This document shows, piece after piece, positions 1-11,800 of a stretch of DNA of 64,000 bases. Origin of the DNA: Ischnura elegans (taxonomy: Eukaryota; Arthropoda; Insecta; Odonata; Coenagrionidae). The stretch covers positions 57,820,968-57,884,967 of the forward strand of contig NC_060257.1 of assembly GCF_921293095.1 (NCBI RefSeq). The letters run 5' to 3'. The notes beneath the pieces were generated by a model. The model did no database searches. It was not told where the DNA came from and saw only the letters and a program-made list of their open reading frames with translations. How positions within the stretch are numbered: position 1 is the stretch's first letter; each line of letters begins with the position of its first letter. Both the position numbers and the translations under genes were made by a program.

Positions 1-3000
1 GAAAAGTAGCCTTCTACTGTTATAAATCATCTGGCTAAAAAATTCAAATTTTGTGATTACTTCAAAGAACGAGAGAAACTAAAACAAGGGAAATGTTACT
101 TAGCCTGTATTCATCTAATGTGGGAGGGTTGTCAAAAAATCTTTACGATTCCTTGATTTTCACAATTTTAAGCGCAGTTTTAGTTCTTGTGCAATTTTTA
201 GTATTTTTGGTCTATATAATGACTTTTTACATAGTTGGGAAAGCTTTTTTCGGTGAATTTGCTAAGTTTTTGATTTCACAGCACAAATAAGCATTTTTTT
301 AAACGAATTCCTCGATGTAAGTTCAAGCCATAAATTAAAACATTGAAAAATTGGCGCTGCTGCATTGCATAACCCTAAAATTCCCCATCAAATGAGTCAG
401 CAATTGCCTTATACACACCACCAATAATGGGTTCTATTTTCTCTGTACAAAATACTCAAACCCAGAAAGAATAGTCCGAGAAATAACACTGTGCTCACTT
501 GATGTGTAAAGGGGTTAAAATGCATTCAAGTTTTTCAAAGTTTTATTGTGAGTCATTGTGTTACAAGTTAAATCTCTCCATATTTTGAATTGTAGTTAGA
601 GCTATTTCAGGTTGCTGCTGATTCTGGAATATTGCTATCATTTATTGTCATTTTTTCTTTCAACTTTTCAGGAACTGATTAGTTATGCTGGACCCTAAGA
701 AAAGATTTCCCCCTTAATTTGAGTGTAATTTACCTAATACATAGTTATTTATCATTATTCATGGTGAATTTAGTTTTATTGCTTGAAATACTTCACCCTT
801 TTTATCAATCAATAGAAATATGGTCTTTGAAAACTAAGGTGTTGCTTTTAGAATTCATGTTGAATACAAAGATTACCATAGTGACACGCAAAATGCAGGT
901 TTTTGCATCATACATGTATAAAATAGCCCTACATAACCTCCAAAGCTGATGGACAGCTTATACAAACTTAAGAATCCTTAGGCCACTTTTTTCATTTTTA
1001 GATGAGGCTGTGGATTGCTAGGTATGTAAAGGGGTTTAATTACATTTGAGTTTTACCAATTTTTATCATGAGTCTAATTCTTATAACCCATTTTACTTGG
1101 TATTTTTCTAAGCACCATTTATTATTAAAACACCTGGAATGCTGTCTTGTCTAATGTTTGTGGAAAGTTCCCTCAATGAGAATGATTTATTACTTTTACT
1201 GTTTTCTATCTTTGTAGAAAATTAGATTAGCCTAGTATTATGTGCCATGGAATAACTCTGGAATGTAGTTGGAAGAATCTCCTGAAGGAGAGTGACTATT
1301 GCTGAAATGTGGTGTTATTTGCAGGGCTGAGGTGAAAAATGGCAAGACAATTTTTGATTTATTACTTTATTAATTGCTGTTCTCTGGGAAAAAACAGCTT
1401 TAACAATCACAATTTTTTTTGGAATTGCACAGTAGATGTTAGTAAGAAGAATTTTGTCAGAAGATTTTTTCAGATTATATTTTTGCAAGACACCTGAATC
1501 ACTGGTATATGAAATGTCAGAGTACTTCGTCTTATATTGGGCTGGCAATCTGAATTAATAGTGATTGTTCTGGAGTATGCAAAGGCCTATCCTCAGCCTT
1601 TCCACCTTCCTTAGTTCCTTAATTAATCTGTGCTATACCATCTATTTAGTCCCATTCACGATTGTTCTGAGCATCGTTAATCCTAGCTTTTGGCCCCCTC
1701 CCCTTATAGCTAGGACTTATGGCAGGGCTTGTTTGATGGGTTATTATGTACTGTTGATTTTCACTGGCTAAAAGAAAAAAATATGCTATGATCAGGGTAA
1801 TTTTTTTTGGGAGGAATGGTTGAGCCTCTTCTCGCTATTGCCTTGGCTGTGATGTTGGTGGGGATGGAAAATAATGGCTACTGATCGTCAATGGTCTCAG
1901 TTAAATTGGTCTCAATTAGATTATTGCTGACAACAACTGCTGGAGGTGCAATAAATACTTGCTGTTTCAACTTAAACTCAAAGCAAATGGGGTATGTTGG
2001 AAACAGTCATAGGCAATTATCATAATAGGTACCCAAGTAATCTACTTCGTAAATGAAATACATAAAGGTTTTTAATAAATTAAAACAAATAATAGTTTTG
2101 AAAGGGAGAGGCAGTTTCTGGCTGAGATACAGAGGAGACAGAAGGTATGGATGGAGCGAATACTGAGTAGAGCGGTGGCGCTGACTCCATGGGGCCCGAG
2201 CCCCCTCAAAAATTCATTATGGGTGTGAGGAAAAAATGTGTCAGGCTTGTCGATTTTTCCCTGTAGTGTCCAGATATCGAGATTCGAGTTATCAGGGTTC
2301 TAATGTTGATCATATGACTCTTCTAAAATGCTTAGAAAACTTAAAACTCACTACTAATAAAGTTTGACCCCCTCCTAATAAAGTTTCCCGGGGCAAGGTC
2401 CCTGGTTTTTCCCCCCCAATATTTTTTAAAAGTGACATCCCTGGAGTGGAGTATGGGTATGTTGAACACAGTGTTAGAGGGTAGAACGATAAGTAAACGA
2501 GGGAGAGGAAGGAAGAGAATAGGAATTTTTAGATAGAGTGAAAAAAATGAGGTTAGGATATTTAGATGGAATGTAAGGGGGTGGGCCTTATTGTGAATTG
2601 AAGTGGGAAGTACATGAAGGGAAGGGAGACTGAGAATAATTTTTAAATACTCCATGCAAACCTACCTTAATTGGTAAAGTACTCAAATGATAATAATTAT
2701 GGTCTTTCACCTTCAAATTATGCAGTAGCAGATATTTATAGTTAGTAAAATGCTTTTATGCTTAAATAATGATTTTGTCTGTGCAAAATGACTCGAGCTG
2801 CCGATGCACCCAAACAAACCAACTCAAATCTAGCAACTGGCAAGATATAGCAACTGGAAAGATCAGTGGCGCAGCAAGGGATGGGTTTTTTGGGGGATAA
2901 ACCCCCCCCAGAGCTCAGAGAAATTTTTAATTTAAATCCATTTTACTTAATTGGATTGATATTACTAATAGAATAGTGTAAGGATTAATAAAAATATACC

Positions 3001-4028
3001 TCAGAAAGCCGTAAAACTCACCATTTTCAACCATTTATCTTAAAATTCCACAATTTATTAATCTCACCTACCTCTTATCCAGGTGGGTATACCATACCCC
3101 CACACAATCTGGTATTAGTTGCACCTAAACTACCCCCTAAAGCCTTAATTCCTAGATGAACCCCTGATATAGATAATGGATTGACTCTGAAATAATAGCT
3201 GGATATAATAAATTAATTTACTATCAGCAGTTGTCGGAGTACAATTCATGGAGCTTAGGTAAAATTTTCTGACTTCCCTCCGGTTGATATATTCCATGGG
3301 GGCTGAAATTTTGGAGATGAACCTTTTCCATTTGTGGTTTTCTATGGAGCTTTTCTAACAGCCCTTCGCGATGTGAGCAGCTGGTTGATGTGGTAAGGCA
3401 GGGGCTTATTTGTCGTGATTGGCCGTTTTTTTATAATAAGGTTTATAAAAAAGTTCCGAAAGAGACCTGGATCAGAAATTTTTCTTAAATCCCATAAATA
3501 TTGCCTGCGTTAGAGTACATCAACCTGTGTTAAGCCTGGAAAATTTTCACACGAATGATTTGCTGGGAAAAACATCAGGTCGGTAAGCTGTCACATATTA
3601 GGCTGACAACAAATATTTTATTTGCATCAATGAAAATAATACATAATAATAACAGATATGCCACAGCTGTTTATATGGTCAGTAAACAAGCTTATCTCAT
3701 GTTGCTCTCTTTAATCAGTCATGCAAAGTATTCACTTGGATTCTGGTTGCCAATAAGCTTTTTAAATTTCTTTTATCGGGAGTGAATGAAATTTTTTAAA
3801 TTGCCGGATTGATCTTGTTTAGTATCTGTTAACCTAGCGTAATTTCAACATTTTCTTTTGTGTTACAAATGTTTCTGCAACTCAGTGCTAATTGCTTTAG
3901 AATTTAACGAACTACTCGGAGTAGGTACTTGCAAAAATTTGAATTGGATTTTTCTTACAGAGCGTTGTGGCAGATGCATTTTTTTCGTGTTTCTTCTCAT
4001 TGTGCTTCTTCTTTTTTATTTGATGTAG
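1..4028. other. AGPAT upstream intron, no exon seen
   Basis: This is presumably intron lying upstream of the first visible AGPAT exon. I searched both strands for the acyltransferase HX4D block and other conserved AGPAT segments and found none, so the 5' exons should be left of the window. The content is AT-rich with a weak direct similarity between about 490-560 and 1015-1080 (both contain GTAAAGGGGTT), a purine-rich tract at 2450-2640 and a MITE end at 2864. Confidence 0.5.
2864..2920 (+). repeat. MITE end, CAGTGGCGTAGCC-type
   Basis: The segment starts CAGTGGCGCAGCAAGGGATG and runs into a G tract followed by a C tract. The same kind of terminus occurs at 25556-25742 (both ends) and at 27680 (reverse orientation). 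No partner end is recognisable nearby, so this is a solo end or a truncated copy. Confidence 0.4.
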
Positions 4029-4257
4029 ATCAAACTCTGGGTGTTTCCCGAAGGAACTCGCAATGCTTGTGGTCCCATGAAAACTGCTGCTCTGATGAAA
4101 GCTGGAAATGGTGCAGGCAACAGTGGCTCCACGGGAATGATGCTTCCCTTCAAGAAGGGTGCATTCCACGTCGCTCTCTCGGCACAGATTCCAATCCTAC
4201 CTGTCGTGTTTTCTTCGTATTATTTCCTCGATGGACACCAAAAGCACCTTGATCCTG
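4029..4257 (+). CDS. AGPAT: AGPAT exon n-1 (PEGTR motif exon)
   Basis: The acceptor TTTGATGTAG precedes ATC AAA CTC TGG, and the donor is CCTG|GTAAATG. It encodes [12 protein letters not shown], the inserted Gly/Ala-rich segment, then MLPFKKGAF and [14 protein letters not shown]. The length is 229 nt, phase 0 in and phase 1 out. Confidence 0.92.
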
Positions 4258-6068
4258 GTAAATGTCACCATATCTTTTTTGTTGATATTCGATTCGTGCA
4301 ACCCAAAGGTTGATTTGAATAGGTGAGGGTAGAGCTCCTGATTCAGAAAGATTTCGTGCTTTCCCGGCGAATGGACTTAGTGAAGAGTTCTCAGGATCCC
4401 ACCGGGTCAGGAACGCCATATCTGCCGATGTTTAGGTGTCCAACTCAGTCATTGTCCTCAGGGCTGTGAATGTTGAGTGAGAATTTTGACTTGCTTATAT
4501 ACAGTCACTCTGGTGGTCAGGTGACTTTGAGCAGCACTTGGAAACCTGTGCTCAAGACTATACGAAAGGCTAGACAAAACCATCACACCAGCCAATCAGA
4601 GCATGCCGCTGACGTCAGCCAATCAGCAGTCACCTGACCACCAGAGTGACTGTATATAAGCAAGTCAAAATTCTTACTCGACATTCACAGCCCTGAGGAC
4701 GATGACCAAGTCGGACATCAAAACGTTGGCAGATTTGGAGTTCCTGACCCGGTGGCGATCCCGAGAACTCTTCACTAACTCCTGATTTAGATTTTCACAG
4801 TGCTCAGGTTCTCAGTAGGGTAGATTTCTGGGGTGCCATCCACGTCATTTTGATGGCTGTTTCTCCTACTCTCCTGTAGGCGTCCTCAGGCGTGGCTGAA
4901 GACACCTACAGCACAGTAGGCGAACTGTCGCCATCAAAATGAAAAATAGGATGGAATCTGGAAATCTACCCTACTGCAAGGTTAGAGCTCACCCCAGACC
5001 AAACCACAGGTGTCATTCAAATTTTGAGCAAAGTCAAACCAATACGATACCTCCACTGCACAAACACTCAAAAATCACCCATCGGATCAAATGCGCTCAT
5101 TTGGAGTCCAACAATATGCATGCGCTGAGCTGGCAGTAGCCAGAGCACAAATGCTCACCTCCGAAGCGTGGAGACTTGGAGGTGAGCGTGTTTACTCCAG
5201 CTACTGCCAGCTGAGCGCATTTGATCTGGTGGGCAATTTTTGAGCGTTCATGCGGTATAGGTATCATATTGGTTTGACTTTGCTCAAAGTTTGAATGACA
5301 CCTGTGGTTTAGTCTGGGGTGAGCTCTACCCATGCAGTAGGTTAGATTTCCGAATTCCATCCGTGCTGTCATTTTGATGGCGACACCTCACCTCTGTGCT
5401 GTAGGCGTCTTCAGCCTGGCCTGAGGATGCCTTCAGCAGAGTAGGAGAAACATCGCCATCAAAATGACAATGTGAACGGAACCCATAAATCTACCCTACT
5501 GCAAACCTGAATGCTGTAAAAACCTACATCTGGAGCTCTACCCTCACCTATCCAAATCGACCTTCGGATTGCATGTTGGCTCAAAGATTTTCTCGGCGTT
5601 TATCAAATGATTTCTGCATTTTTTGCGGGTTCTGTGTCAGTTGGCTTTTGTTGACAATTTAATGTTTTAATTAATTTTGTGACTAACCTTTGACCTGATG
5701 ATGCTGTCACTGCTAACAAAAGCCAACGGACACGGTGCGAACCCGAAGAAAATGCATAAATGTTCGGTTTGTTTGACAGGGAGAGTGAATTTGAGTATGC
5801 GTGCCAACACTTTTTGTTTCTTTTAGGTCATGTGATTATGACAGCTCTTCCGCCAATTGAAACCCGTGGACTTGGTCCGGAGGATTTAGATTTGATCCTC
5901 AACCGTACCCGAGAGGTGATGCTGTCGACATTCGTCGAGTCATCTCTCGAAGCTTTATCTAATGACTTAAGCTGGCCACGGCCATCTGCTAGTCTTTCCA
6001 CCTCAAACCCATCACAAAAAGTTTTCAGAAACCAATTTAACGCTGGACCAAAGAGCAGCATCAATTGA
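4029..6068 (+). CDS. AGPAT: 1-acyl-sn-glycerol-3-phosphate acyltransferase, C-terminal part
   Basis: These are the last two coding exons, 4029-4257 and 5827-6068, joined by a GT-AG intron in phase 1. They encode the C-terminal 156 residues. The family transfers an acyl group from acyl-CoA to lysophosphatidic acid to make phosphatidic acid in the ER membrane. Visible motifs are VFPEGTR (acceptor-phosphate binding, motif III), LPFKKGAFH and [13 protein letters not shown] (motif IV), followed by the [13 protein letters not shown] segment typical of AGPAT1/2. The N-terminal membrane segments and catalytic HX4D motif are not in the window. Unlike human AGPAT1, about 21 extra residues, rich in Gly, Ala and Lys, sit between PEGTRN and MLPFKKGAF. 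The C-terminus is about 40 residues of low-complexity Ser/Asn-rich sequence ending at a TGA. The family call is firm; whether it is AGPAT1 or AGPAT2 is not. Confidence 0.92.
4295..5576. mobile_element. Nested foldback transposon in AGPAT intron
   Basis: Its termini are inverted copies: TGCAACCCAAAGGTTGATTT at the left, and CAAATCGACCTTCGGATTGC at the right. Two further inverted-repeat systems lie inside. About 4495-4530 pairs with 4627-4675 (the CAGTCACTCTGGTGGTCAGG block), and about 4805-5145 pairs with 5175-5515 around a centre near 5160. The reading frames at 4939-5139 and 5097-5372 are the two arms of this palindrome read on opposite strands and are not genes. No transposase is visible. 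It starts only 37 bp after the exon donor. Confidence 0.8.
5611..5760. mobile_element. Short hairpin MITE
   Basis: The two arms (about 45 bp) are inverted copies: left contains AGTTGGCTTTTGTTGACA, right contains TAACAAAAGCCAACGGACAC. The outer ends are TTTCTGCATTTTTTGCGGGT and GAAAATGCATAAA. It lies between the foldback element and the last AGPAT exon; no coding capacity. Confidence 0.75.
5827..6068 (+). CDS. AGPAT: AGPAT terminal coding exon
   Basis: The acceptor TTCTTTTAG precedes GTCATGTG. The split Gly codon restores [16 protein letters not shown]. It continues through the conserved helix with [13 protein letters not shown] and ends at TGA 6066-6068. An open frame extends upstream to an ATG at 5760, but that stretch is MITE sequence, so it is not the start. 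Confidence 0.92.
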
Positions 6069-8123
6069 TGATGTCTTGTCTCTCAGATGTTGTCTTATTT
6101 AACGTGCAAGAAGTAGCATTCCGGCTTCAAAACTGTGTCAGTAATTGACAAGTTTTGGATGGGGAGACGCAGTGGGAAAACGTGCAGGAGTTGGTTTTGG
6201 GCATTGTTACTGTTTTTCGGTGGCAGTGCCAAGGAATGTTTGTTGTTGAGCAGCTATGCAACTCATATTCATGAGTTACTCATTATAATTTTAAAACTTC
6301 ATCAACAGCTCAGATTCATTGAGCATTACAAATGTATGTATTTAAAATAATTCCATAACATAGTTAGTCTCTCAGAAGTGTACTGACATGGCCAAGGCTC
6401 ATGGAATATGTTCCTTTTTTTTCTGTGAGGGATATTGGGACACGTGTCAGATGTGTGAAACTTTACACCAAATTGTATTTTAATGTCAAATATTCCCATG
6501 TACAACCTTAAAAAAAATGCAGGAAACCAAAGTACCTAAGGGATAGGTGGTTGGCTAGCTTTTTGCCGTCAGTATTAATATTCTATTCACTGCAAATTCT
6601 ACATTTATGTAATTTTAGGGATATAATTTTTGTAATTGTCTACACAACCACTCCCATCTATTTTTTTGCATTCCGAGTTCAGTAGATTAGTGGCAGCTGG
6701 AATTAAGGATGCTTGTATTCACCTTTTTATGGTCTTAGCAGTGAAGGATTACGGTTTTGATCCACATTTTTACCAAAGATTTAAAAGTATGAACTTTGAA
6801 TACGATAGGATACATAAAATTTCCTGAAGTGTCCGTTTGAGTGTTGCGGATAGAGTTGATAAGTGCATATTATTTTTATATTCCATGCTTGAGCTAGCTG
6901 AACATTGTTATTTTGACAATGACAAGTGAAATGGTCGAGATTTATATATTCCCCTTTGGCTAAACGACTTGATTATTATACTAGACATAAATCAAGTGGT
7001 ATTCCATTGATATTTGTCATGATGGAGTGAAATGACTCAGAATAGCACTCCATAGGAGCTTTCAAAGGCCTAAATAATTTAGCACTCTGCGTTTAATTTT
7101 GGCTACCAGTTTTGGCAGTCAAAAAAATGATAATTTTAGCAATATCATGTAGAATATAGCGGTGTTGACTCATCTTTTGTGTTTTATAAGCATGCATAGT
7201 GATTAAATCACTAAGACCTCATGATACTCTCAATGCATTTGCAGTATATAAATGCGTGATGATATCAAATTTGAAGTGAATCTGTATATTTAGGTCAAAG
7301 TTTGCCTCAATTTTACTCTCGTTTATTATTCTGTATCATTATTTTTTATAGTGGAATAGATAGTCAGTACATTTCTGAGTATGCTGAAAGATGATGATAA
7401 AGTTTATATATTTTCATATATATAACTGAAAAGTCTACTTATTTAGAATCTCAGAATCCAAAGTTTTTGCATGTCGAAAATTTTCGCATGCACAATCAAA
7501 ATATTTAGATACTCAGGTATTTTATGTTGATCTTTGTTAATGGCTATTTTCTTCTAAGATGGTATTATTTTACTCATAGATTTCAACCAAATTAATTCAA
7601 TAGTGACTGTAATCATTACTTAACTGTGATGAAGGTACAGTATTATAATTTTTGTTTGATATTGTGTCACTTCATCTGTATAATTTGGTTTTTAATGACA
7701 AAGCGATGTATTTAGAGTGCTTTATACTGTATATTATCATATATACTTAATTTTTTGCACTACAGAAGCAAAATTTTATGTAGATAGTTTATATCATGAT
7801 ATTAAGTGGTACTTTTTAAATATAAAGTTATTTGAATTTTTTTGGTTCATCAAATGCTAAGTACAATATATGTATGTATAATTTGTAATATATTTACATT
7901 AGTTAATTTTAGAATTTAAGGTGTATTTACCTATCATGTAAATATGTATTTGTCATGTCTCCAGTCTATGCTTAACCCTTGAGATACAGGAAAGATTTTT
8001 CCATTGTTTCTTGGGCAACTGTTGGAAAAATGAATGTGTAAATATGTTTGGGTGGCATGTTTGCCTGTTCTCTAGTCCTCCTTTCAGTTTCTTGACCAAC
8101 CTTCCCCTGTTAAAATTCAAATA
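6069..8123 (+). other. AGPAT 3' UTR / downstream DNA
   Basis: This AT-rich sequence follows the AGPAT stop and has no recognisable gene or element. Part should be 3' UTR. The first AATAAA outside a transposon is at 9294-9299, with another at 10317-10322, so the cleavage site cannot be placed. TATATA-rich tracts dominate 7380-7960. Confidence 0.4.
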
Positions 8124-8827
8124 CAGCAGACTCCCTATTATCCGGCCGCGGTTTCTCCGGGTTGCGGATTATCCGTGCATGATTGTACTCTCGATCAATT
8201 TTTTCCGCGATCTTTATAAAAAAATAAAATAGGACCCAAAATCATCGGAATTACTGCATAAATGCCAGGATACACCGCACTTATCATTTCCATCAGAATC
8301 CCGTTCGTAAAACGGAAGCGATCGTGCGCCAGCTGCATTCACGGGAGCACCGAGTTCGTGTTTTCCAAGCCTAGCAGTGCGCGAACGCACTTCGGATACA
8401 CGTCCGGCAGCAGTTGCAACCCGGGCAACTTGTGCGAGACGCAACTGCATAGCGTGGTGCCTGACAATGTAGTTTCCGATGTTGAGCAGTGGTTTTGAAG
8501 CATTCGTGCAAACCACCTTTCTGTATCCGCGATCTCACAGGCACGAATGTGTGGATTTCGAAACCAGGCGTTACATGGAGCATTAATTATACGAGTACAA
8601 CCATGTTATCGCCGTTAAAAAGATCGCGAACTGGCGAAGAAAGCTCTCATTGAGTCCGGGAAGCACTCTAAAATAGCAGAATAACGGCATAAATAATAAT
8701 ATATTGTTTGTTTTATGTCAATTATGTACATTACAAGACATTGGAGTGGAGGTTTGGGTTATCCGCGTTTTCTGATTATTCGTGCCGTCCCTCCTCATCA
8801 TTAGCCCGGATAATCGGGAGTCTACTG
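8124..8827. mobile_element. pogo/Tigger-like non-autonomous element, copy 1
   Basis: It is bounded by TA dinucleotides with inverted termini CAGCAGACTCCCTATTATCC and GGATAATCGGGAGTCTACTG. The subterminal region repeats the GGTTGCGGATTATCCG motif. The interior (8240-8690) has short frames on both strands, none recognisable as an intact transposase. Copies of the family also lie at 54559 and, decayed, at 47761. Confidence 0.85.
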
Positions 8828-11800
8828 TATTACCAGTTTTAATATTATTTGGATCATTGATTTCACAGTAGGGAGGGAGCTGTGACTTTAGGCCTAAGTT
8901 CGTGTCCGTGTTGCATAATTCTCCTCGATGATATAGGGTGTTATTTTGTGAAATAGCTGAATGTTCACGTTGAAGAGGAAGTAATTTTATTTGCTTGTTA
9001 TTAATTTTTATTAAGAGAAAAAACTATCAAGAGGACCTTTATTATGGAGGGCACACTGGTATTGTAACTTTGGTCATTATAAATAGTGAAATAAGTACAG
9101 AGAATTTTATTTATTGCCTCAAGAAATTTAATTTTTTACTTCAACCCTAAAAATAGCTGCTATTGACTTATAATTCTATTGATCATGAAACTTAAGGGAA
9201 AGTTGTGAGTGCCCTGTTAAATAATTAGAAATTTCATCTCCGTATTATATTTTGGAGAGACTTTTGGGGTGTTTGACAAAGGTTAGTCTTCGAAATAAAA
9301 GTCCTTTTCCTTCTGAATGTATAATGGGCTAAAATTCCTGTGTGGTAGTTGCAAAGATGCAGCCTACCTCTAGTACTTGTAAGTTTCAATTAATGAGTGC
9401 TAATTCACTTGGTTATTGATAATTGTCTTTATACTTCATTGTTAAGTGATCAATCCAATCTTTCACAGTTCATGCAGAAATTCCTAATATGTAACTTATG
9501 TTGTGTTTAGCTTTTCTTCTCCTATGGATGTAGTGCTGGTCTGTGCACACACCGTAGGAAACCTTTGGATAATCATTCTGGGATGATTTTGTTAATGCCA
9601 CTGTAATGTTGAGTGAAAGATGCCAGTAGTTGTTAGTGCTTATCATCAAATGTCACTCCTTGTACTTATCTTTTAATTGAAATCATAAATCATTGTGCAA
9701 AATGAGTTAAAATTCTATGAGTACATTGTGTTTTCATTGCTTGTTATCATATATACCAGTGGCTAATCTAGCATGATTGAACTGTACACTTCTGTTCATC
9801 AAAACTTCTCCCAGCTTCTTAAAACTAATCACTCCTTTGTCCAGGGTTGTGCCAAAATCATTTTTTTCTTTAATATGTTTTTTGCAAACTCTTTACTTTT
9901 CTAGATTGAAAGGATTAGCATATAAACAAAGACTGATTTTAAATGTAATACCAGCTCTTTTTGAAGTATGTAGTTGCAATCTTTATGTGCAAGGAGGAAA
10001 ATCAACCACTAAATGTGTAGGACTTCAATTGTAAAAACAAGGAAAATGTTACAACAAACATTACATTTATTTGTTCATTATGTACAAAGGCAACTTGCAG
10101 GTTTTAATACACATTGTATAAATGTTATGTCTCTTAAATCCCTCAGGAGACTTCATTCTCTACATGTGTCAATGTCATTTATTCTTCCCTTACAAATACT
10201 TCCAAGTTCTGTATGTAATATAAGGCTGTCTAGATAACATTAACATGATAATCAACATACCAAATAAGCCTTCAAAAACTTTTTAAAATATAGAAACCTG
10301 TGTTGCAGTGTGCACAATAAATAATGAAGGAATGGCAGGAAATTTTTTGGTTGCTAGGAAGTGGGTTAATCTCTTAAAGGAATGTATTCTTTAAACACGT
10401 CAAATATTCTTCTTCAAATACATTGTAGTTGAATTCTTCTAAAGCAAGGCACTGATAAGTTAAATTATATCTTTAATACTTCTAGGGTTGGAATTTCAGG
10501 TATTACTGTTAAATGGGCGTGGGGTAACTGACGTCACTACCTCTACTTGTGAATATAATGGTATGTGATCACCAGGATATATAACTCTTGGAAAGTCGGT
10601 GGTTTTTGGGAAACAAGTTTACTTGTTGTGAGAGATGCATCATCTAATGTACTGAAAACTTAGTCGACTGAAAGTGTGTTTTCAGTCACAAGGCACAGAG
10701 CATTCATTTTTCTGTGATACCCGAGGATTTAACTAAGAATAAATTCACAGAACAAGTCATTTGTCCGTTGAAAGAATTAAAATAAGACTATCAATCATAC
10801 AGCTCCTAATCAAGCCAGACAATGCTTCATTGACAAAGGAATTGTATCACAAGAAATCTTGATATCCTACAAGTTATTCGCGAATGATATTCTTTAGAAA
10901 GACTACCAGTGAGGGAAGGAAACATAATGTGGCATAAGACATGCTGTGCACCTTAAAGAGGTGGAAGCATGATCAAACTCGCAACTCTCTCAGACCATGG
11001 TGATAGAGTAGTTGTGGTGTACTTGTCAGTACCAAGTTGTACCTCAACATGAAGGAAGGAATGTCCTATTCTCTCTTAAATAACGTGTTGGCTGGAAAGG
11101 CCATCCCTCCAACTAACCTAATGCAGTTCTCAGAGGGCAAATTTCCTCCACTTAGGGTAAAACCTGGATTCTCTAGATAATACTCTCGTATCTCCTAGCT
11201 ATTGGTATGCATACTAGGGAGAATGAAAGTTCATTCACCTTGTGTGATAAGTTGAAAAAGAATTGCCCATTTATTTAAGCAAATGCTCAGACCCACACCT
11301 TGCATTTGAATTAGGAAAGTGATCCCTAATTTTAACCTGAGCCCTAGCACCAGGTATGAAGCCAAACATTTAGGCGGCAACTCTTAATGGCAAACAGCAA
11401 TTTATTTATTAGTGAAGTAATTAGGCCCAAAAGAGCACTGCAACATAAACGAATAACTTACAAAATAAATGTGGACCTGCAGACAGCAAAAGAAGCAACA
11501 AAGTTGTTACTGCTCAGATGTTAATTATAAATGGCTAGGTAAATCATCCACGATGGAATTACTGTCTACTTCTTTCTAGGCATTAGATAAGGTTTCACCT
11601 CTTTTTGGATGAATTATCTTGTAAAGGAAAGATTAGTTCACTGAACGATTCAATCTAATATATTTAAAAATTCATTATTAACTGATTAGGGCATAATAAA
11701 ATAAGGTTATTTATGGTATTCATAAATTCTCATGAATATTTATGGCCCCAAGTTTTAAATGAAGCAATTTATTCAAATTTTAAAACATGAGTAAGTGTAT

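Noticed and set aside
4939-5372. Two similar open frames on opposite strands
   Set aside because: They are the two arms of the foldback palindrome, so the similarity is structural and not evidence of coding.
5760-5826. ATG at 5760 as a start codon for the frame ending at 6068
   Set aside because: The 5760-5826 part is MITE edge and intron. The AGPAT homology begins exactly after the TTTTAG acceptor at 5826.
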